DNA from: Verrucomicrobiota bacterium
Lineage (GTDB): Bacteria; Verrucomicrobiota; Verrucomicrobiia; Opitutales; UBA953
Assembly (NCBI GenBank): GCA_009924965.1
Contig: RFQN01000044.1
Span: 1-9,486, forward strand
DNA length: 9,486 nt
Direction: 5' to 3'
Of this stretch, positions 7,368-9,486 are shown one piece after another. A program made the position numbers and the translations under genes. The notes below the pieces were generated by a model. It was given only the letters and a program-made list of their open reading frames with translations. It had not been told where the DNA came from and did no database searches. Numbering within the stretch: the stretch's first letter is position 1; every line of letters begins with the position of its first letter.

Positions 7368-8100
7368 GGCGCCATCCGGTCATCGGATGGTAATGCGCAT
7401 CCGGATTCCGCAGCTGGACCATCGGCAAGGACACCTCGGCGAGCTTGACCTCGAAGGCGAGGACGGCGGCGCCGGCACGCTGGGCGCGCGCGGCGTCATA
7501 GCCGAGGAAGCCCAGCATCTTGGCGACGTGGGCCGGGAACGCGTCGCGCACGCGCTTGGTGGCAGGCTCGTTGCTGAAATAGAAGGCGCGCTCGGGCAAG
7601 GAGAGGCCGGACTGCCAAAGATGTAGGGCGACCGTGGTCTCGTCCTTCTTGTCTTGGGCGGCATAGATGCCGAGGAAGGACCCCGTGCCCTCGGCGTAGA
7701 GGGCGGCGGAAGCGTCCAGCAGCGCCTGCGGGGTCTGGGCCTCGTCGAGCTTCGCCAACACCGCGCGCAGGCCCGCGGGCAGTTCGGCGGGGCCGTGCTC
7801 AAAACCGAGGGCCGAGCGCCAAAAATCGGCGAGACGACGCTGATCGCCATTGGCATCCTGCTTAGAGAGCAGGTCGGCGTTGATCGCGAGCAGGTCCTTC
7901 TTGATGAGGTCATCCTGCCAAGCGAAGGAATTATAGACCGCCCGGTCGGCGGGGATGGGATGCGTCTGGTTCCAGCAGCCGTTCGCGTGCAGCCAAAAAT
8001 CCTTCGTCGGGGCCACCGCGGCGTCGCGGTTCGCCTCCACCAAATCGGCCTGCACCAAGGCGGTGGCCAGCAACAGGGCTAAGCAGGGGGTACGCAGCAT
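7168..8100 (-). CDS. M13 peptidase N-terminal fragment
   Basis: 310 residues as read, of which only the first 241 are M13-like. A Sec signal (MLRTPCLALLLATALVQA) is followed by DFWLHANGCWNQTHPIPADRAVYNSF, the typical start of the M13 N-terminal domain, and by a helical region with SGLSLPERAFYF (about 167-178), also family-like. From residue 242 the reading leaves the family and becomes Arg/Pro-rich out-of-frame sequence until a stop at 7168. The fragment has no zinc site and is unlikely to be active. No Shine-Dalgarno precedes the ATG. Confidence 0.7.
   Translation of the reverse strand: MLRTPCLALLLATALVQADLVEANRDAAVAPTKDFWLHANGCWNQTHPIPADRAVYNSFAWQDDLIKKDLLAINADLLSKQDANGDQRRLADFWRSALGFEHGPAELPAGLRAVLAKLDEAQTPQALLDASAALYAEGTGSFLGIYAAQDKKDETTVALHLWQSGLSLPERAFYFSNEPATKRVRDAFPAHVAKMLGFLGYDAARAQRAGAAVLAFEVKLAEVSLPMVQLRNPDAHYHPMTGWRLGRPAGQGIRRPPFFSGPARTLPARLRERADRLRRPHPQAGVDGCGHAGLGLAQARRHQAARGLSR
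7372..7390. repeat. Perfect inverted repeat at the M13 frame switch
   Basis: CCATCCG (7372-7378) and CGGATGG (7384-7390) flank a GTCAT loop. The frame of the M13 gene changes inside this dyad. CCGGATG also occurs as a direct repeat just upstream on the minus strand, so palindrome- or repeat-mediated deletion is plausible. Confidence 0.8.
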
Positions 8101-8166
8101 GCCGACCAGTCAATCCGCCCGCCGACCCTGCGGAACCCTTTTTTTGGATAATCGCTGGGCCCCCTC

Positions 8167-8194
8167 TTGCGGGAAGGGAACCCTCTGGTATATT
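8167..8194 (+). promoter_or_regulatory. Candidate extended -10 promoter, plus strand
   Basis: TTGCGG (8167-8172), a 16-bp spacer, then TGG-TATATT (8186-8194), an extended -10 form. It would give a 5' leader of about 160 nt for the sigma-factor gene that includes all downstream dyads. The -35 matches at only three bases, so this is tentative. Confidence 0.3.
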
Positions 8195-8262
8195 AGCGTC
8201 TCGGGTCGGCACCCCGGCGAGGGCCTCTGGCCGGCCGGCCACCGACCCCGGGGTTCCGAAAA

Positions 8263-8268
8263 TATAAT
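8263..8268 (+). promoter_or_regulatory. Candidate -10 box in AT-rich island
   Basis: A perfect TATAAT lies at 8263-8268 within the AT-rich island, about 94 bp before the sigma-factor ATG. No -35 is recognisable at 16-18 bp upstream, where the sequence is GC-rich. If used, transcription would start near 8275. Confidence 0.35.
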
Positions 8269-8280
8269 ACGATTTTATTT

Positions 8281-8295
8281 AACTGATTATCAGTT
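8281..8295. promoter_or_regulatory. 15-bp perfect dyad, candidate operator
   Basis: AACTGAT-T-ATCAGTT is a perfect odd palindrome. Relative to the TATAAT at 8263 it would lie about +6 to +20, a usual place for a repressor site. No binding protein can be named. Confidence 0.45.
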
Positions 8296-8309
8296 GGTTA
8301 GGAAACTGC

Positions 8310-8333
8310 CTCCCGAAAATGGCCGTTTGGGAG
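8310..8333 (+). promoter_or_regulatory. Candidate leader hairpin upstream of sigma-factor gene
   Basis: CTCCC-G-AAA (8310-8318) can pair with TTTGGGAG (8326-8333), leaving one bulged G and a short loop. It lies 28 nt before the ATG at 8362. No U-tract follows, so it is not an intrinsic terminator; a role in leader structure is possible. Confidence 0.3.
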
Positions 8334-8361
8334 CCCCTTATATACAGGCCCATCACTTTTT

Positions 8362-9345
8362 ATGATCACGCTCATCCCCACCGCCACGCCCGCTCCCTCG
8401 CACCCGCTGGACCGCTTGTCCCTCGAACCCGCCAACCTCCGCGCACCGCTCGACGCCTGCCTGGAAACGGCCGACGCCCCGGCCGCCGGCGAAGCCATCG
8501 AACTTTCGGGCTACCCAGCCTACCTCCAGCAGGCTGGCCAGCACAAGGTGCTGAGCATGGAAGAAGAACTTCGCTTGGCCGTGCGCATCCAGGCCGGGCG
8601 CGTGGGCGAAGGCCGCTTCACCGCCGATGCGCTGGCGGCCCGCGACGAACTCATCCGCCACAACCTCAAGTTCGCGGTCTATTGCGCGGGCAAGTACGCC
8701 CGCTCGCCGGAAGAACGCGAGGAACTGACCAGCGCCGCCAACCACGGCCTGGTCGTCGCCGCGGAACGCTTCCTCGCGGAGAAGCAGGTGCGCTTCACCA
8801 CCTACGCGAGCTGGGCCATCTACAGCCTGATCATGGCCGAGATCGGCCGGCGCCGCGTCGTCGACCTGCCGCGCAACATCCGCGAGACGCTCAAGGTCCT
8901 GCGTCGACACGAAGCGACCCTGCTGCAGGTCCACGGCCGCGCCGCGACGGATGCGGAGCTCGCGGCGGCGATGCAGGAAGACGAACACAAGGTGGCGTCC
9001 TTGCGCCGGTTGGCGCAGGGCAAAGTCTCGCTCGACGCCCCCATCGGAGAAGACAGCGACACGACGCTGGGCGACACGCTCTGCGACGACGAGGCCGCCG
9101 GCACCGCCGAACAGGCCGCGCTGCGGCTCGACGCCGCGCTCATCCAGGAGCACCTCCGGACGCTCGATGCCCGCGAAGCGCTCATTATCCAGCTCCGCAC
9201 CGGCCTGAACGATGGGGCCGAATGGACCCTCGATGAAGTCGGCGGACGGCTGAACGTCAGCCGCGAACGCGTCCGCCAACTGGAGGAACGCGCCTACCGC
9301 AAGCTGCGCGCGCTGCTCGTTCCCGCCAGCGCGCACAAGAACTGA
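8362..9345 (+). CDS. Divergent sigma-70 family RNA polymerase sigma factor
   Basis: 327 residues. A 47-residue Pro/Ala-rich N-terminus precedes a region 1.2-like helix pair (48-80, LSGYPAYLQQAG...LSMEEELRLAVRIQAG). Region 2 runs about 93-170 (RDELIRHNLKFAVYCAGKYA, then RFTTYASW at 144-151), region 3 about 171-245 (LPRNIRETLKVLRR, SLDAPIGED), and region 4 about 260-318 with the helix-turn-helix TLDEVGGRLNVSRERVRQLEER. Region 4.2 matches RpoD closely, so -35 reading should be normal. Region 2 is altered: the usual DLIQEGNxGL is ELTSAANHGL (121-130), and positions equivalent to E. coli W434, Q437 and T440 are Ala152, Ser155 and Met158. It is larger than an ECF factor and lacks RpoD region 1.1, so it is an alternative (group 2/3-like) factor. 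It is transcribed away from the M13-sulfatase-lactonase unit. No Shine-Dalgarno is seen; this ATG is the first start in the frame. Confidence 0.92.
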   Translation: MITLIPTATPAPSHPLDRLSLEPANLRAPLDACLETADAPAAGEAIELSGYPAYLQQAGQHKVLSMEEELRLAVRIQAGRVGEGRFTADALAARDELIRHNLKFAVYCAGKYARSPEEREELTSAANHGLVVAAERFLAEKQVRFTTYASWAIYSLIMAEIGRRRVVDLPRNIRETLKVLRRHEATLLQVHGRAATDAELAAAMQEDEHKVASLRRLAQGKVSLDAPIGEDSDTTLGDTLCDDEAAGTAEQAALRLDAALIQEHLRTLDAREALIIQLRTGLNDGAEWTLDEVGGRLNVSRERVRQLEERAYRKLRALLVPASAHKN

Positions 9346-9360
9346 GGCGGCTGCGCAGGC

Positions 9361-9450
9361 CCTCGGCCCGGCTAACGGCCACCGTTCGCTGGGCTAATAC
9401 CCTGCCGACGCAGCGTTTCCCGGGAGCCTGCCCTTGTCCTCGGCCCGGCG
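9361..9450. repeat. 12-bp direct repeat flanking the intergenic region
   Basis: CCTCGGCCCGGC occurs at 9361-9372 and again at 9439-9450, 78 bp apart; GGCCAC follows each copy after 4 and 0 bases. Between them lies a small hairpin, AACGG (9374-9378) with CCGTT (9382-9386). There is no U-tract, so no convincing terminator for the sigma-factor gene is visible. Confidence 0.55.
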
Positions 9451-9462
9451 GCCACATAAACT
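9434..9462 (+). promoter_or_regulatory. Candidate promoter for the gene starting at 9469
   Basis: TTGTCC (9434-9439), a 17-bp spacer and TAAACT (9457-9462) each match four of six consensus bases. The -10 ends 6 bases before the ATG at 9469, so the predicted transcript would start on the start codon, as in leaderless mRNAs. Confidence 0.35.
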
Positions 9463-9468
9463 GACGCC

Positions 9469-9486
9469 ATGAAGACGCCCTTCCGC
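9469..9486 (+). CDS. Possible start of a further gene (cut by window edge)
   Basis: An ATG at 9469 opens MKTPFR, a beginning compatible with an exported protein's basic N-terminus, and continues to the window edge. Only six codons are seen, so the product is unknown. Support comes only from the candidate promoter just upstream and the matching orientation with the sigma-factor gene. Confidence 0.35.

Larger units (their letters stand above)
6399..8100 (-). pseudogene. M13 (neprilysin/PepO-like) metallopeptidase, frameshifted with internal deletion
   Basis: One peptidase gene is split over two frames. Frame one runs from the ATG at 8100 through a signal peptide and the N-terminal domain to a family-like LRNPDAHYHPMT segment ending at 7378. 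Frame two is open from 7379 to the stop at 6399 and resumes with DGALGDLLGKEYV, a segment that in M13 proteins lies well downstream. Together the pieces give about 567 residues, against roughly 630-690 for most bacterial M13 enzymes, so by alignment from memory about 100-130 residues are missing, as well as the frame being changed. All catalytic motifs survive in the second piece. The switch point lies inside a perfect palindrome (7372-7390). The lesion may be a recent mutation or an assembly error. As first gene of the unit it would be translated only as a truncated product. Confidence 0.82.
8101..8361. other. Divergent intergenic control region, dyad-rich with AT-rich island
   Basis: 261 bp separate the divergent M13 and sigma-factor genes. 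The left two-thirds is GC-rich and built from short repeated words: CCGACCC at 8122-8128 and 8242-8248 with its complement GGGTCGG at 8203-8209; CGGAACCC at 8131-8138 with its complement GGGTTCCG at 8251-8258, and GGGAACCC at 8176-8183. A 14-bp palindrome, TGGCCGGCCGGCCA, covers 8228-8241. From 8257 to about 8300 the base composition becomes strongly AT-rich. No coding potential fits the neighbours. I read it as a shared regulatory region for both directions. Confidence 0.6.

Noticed and set aside
8319..9236. 305-codon plus-strand frame starting upstream of the sigma-factor ATG
   Set aside because: It is out of frame with the sigma factor and turns into Arg/Pro/Gly-rich sequence; it is a shadow. 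A short upstream leader peptide from 8319 cannot be excluded but has no support.
8353..9336. 327-codon minus-strand open frame exactly opposite the sigma-factor gene
   Set aside because: Equal length is striking, but it is antisense to a well-supported sigma factor and shows only composition-driven sequence.
1..9486. CRISPR array, tRNA, rRNA, insertion sequence or phage genes
   Set aside because: No regularly spaced repeats, no cloverleaf or rRNA-like stretch, and no transposase, integrase or phage-like protein was seen on either strand.

Overview
The window is GC-rich DNA that reads like a Verrucomicrobiota (PVC-group) chromosome. It carries an exported cytochrome-type DUF1549/DUF1553 protein paired with a Tat-exported DUF1501 protein, plus an exported sulfatase. 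Both are hallmarks of Planctomycetota and Verrucomicrobiota. None of the starts I could place has a convincing Shine-Dalgarno sequence. The phylum call is inference; there is no rRNA or marker gene here.

Layout. Minus strand, 3489 down to the left edge: a two-gene unit of the DUF1549/DUF1553 protein (1093-3489) followed after 5 bp by a DUF1501 protein (1-1087, C-terminus cut by the window edge). Plus strand, 3588-3851: a small exported Cys4 zinc-ribbon protein, divergent from that unit. It converges on a second minus-strand unit, and a strong hairpin with A and T tracts on both sides (3874-3903) can terminate both. The second unit reads from 8100 leftwards: an M13 (neprilysin/PepO-like) metallopeptidase broken by a frame change and an apparent internal deletion (8100-6399), a sulfatase of an unusual active-site subtype (6390-5068), and an exported seven-bladed propeller lactonase (5018-3921). 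Divergent from it, after a 261-bp intergenic region full of dyads and with an AT-rich island, is a sigma-70 family factor (8362-9345). A further plus-strand gene probably starts at 9469 and is cut by the right edge.

How they fit together. Nearly every protein on the minus strand carries an export signal, so the region describes periplasmic or cell-surface catabolism: desulfation, lactone hydrolysis, peptide cleavage, and a c-type-haem/DUF1501 pair of unknown biochemistry. The sigma factor is the only clear regulator. Its -35 reading helix looks normal, but its core-binding and -10-reading regions are strongly altered. It sits head-to-head with the catabolic unit across a region with candidate operators. 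The most promising leads are this divergent sigma factor with its structured control region, the M13 lesion centred on a perfect palindrome, and the exported zinc-ribbon protein.
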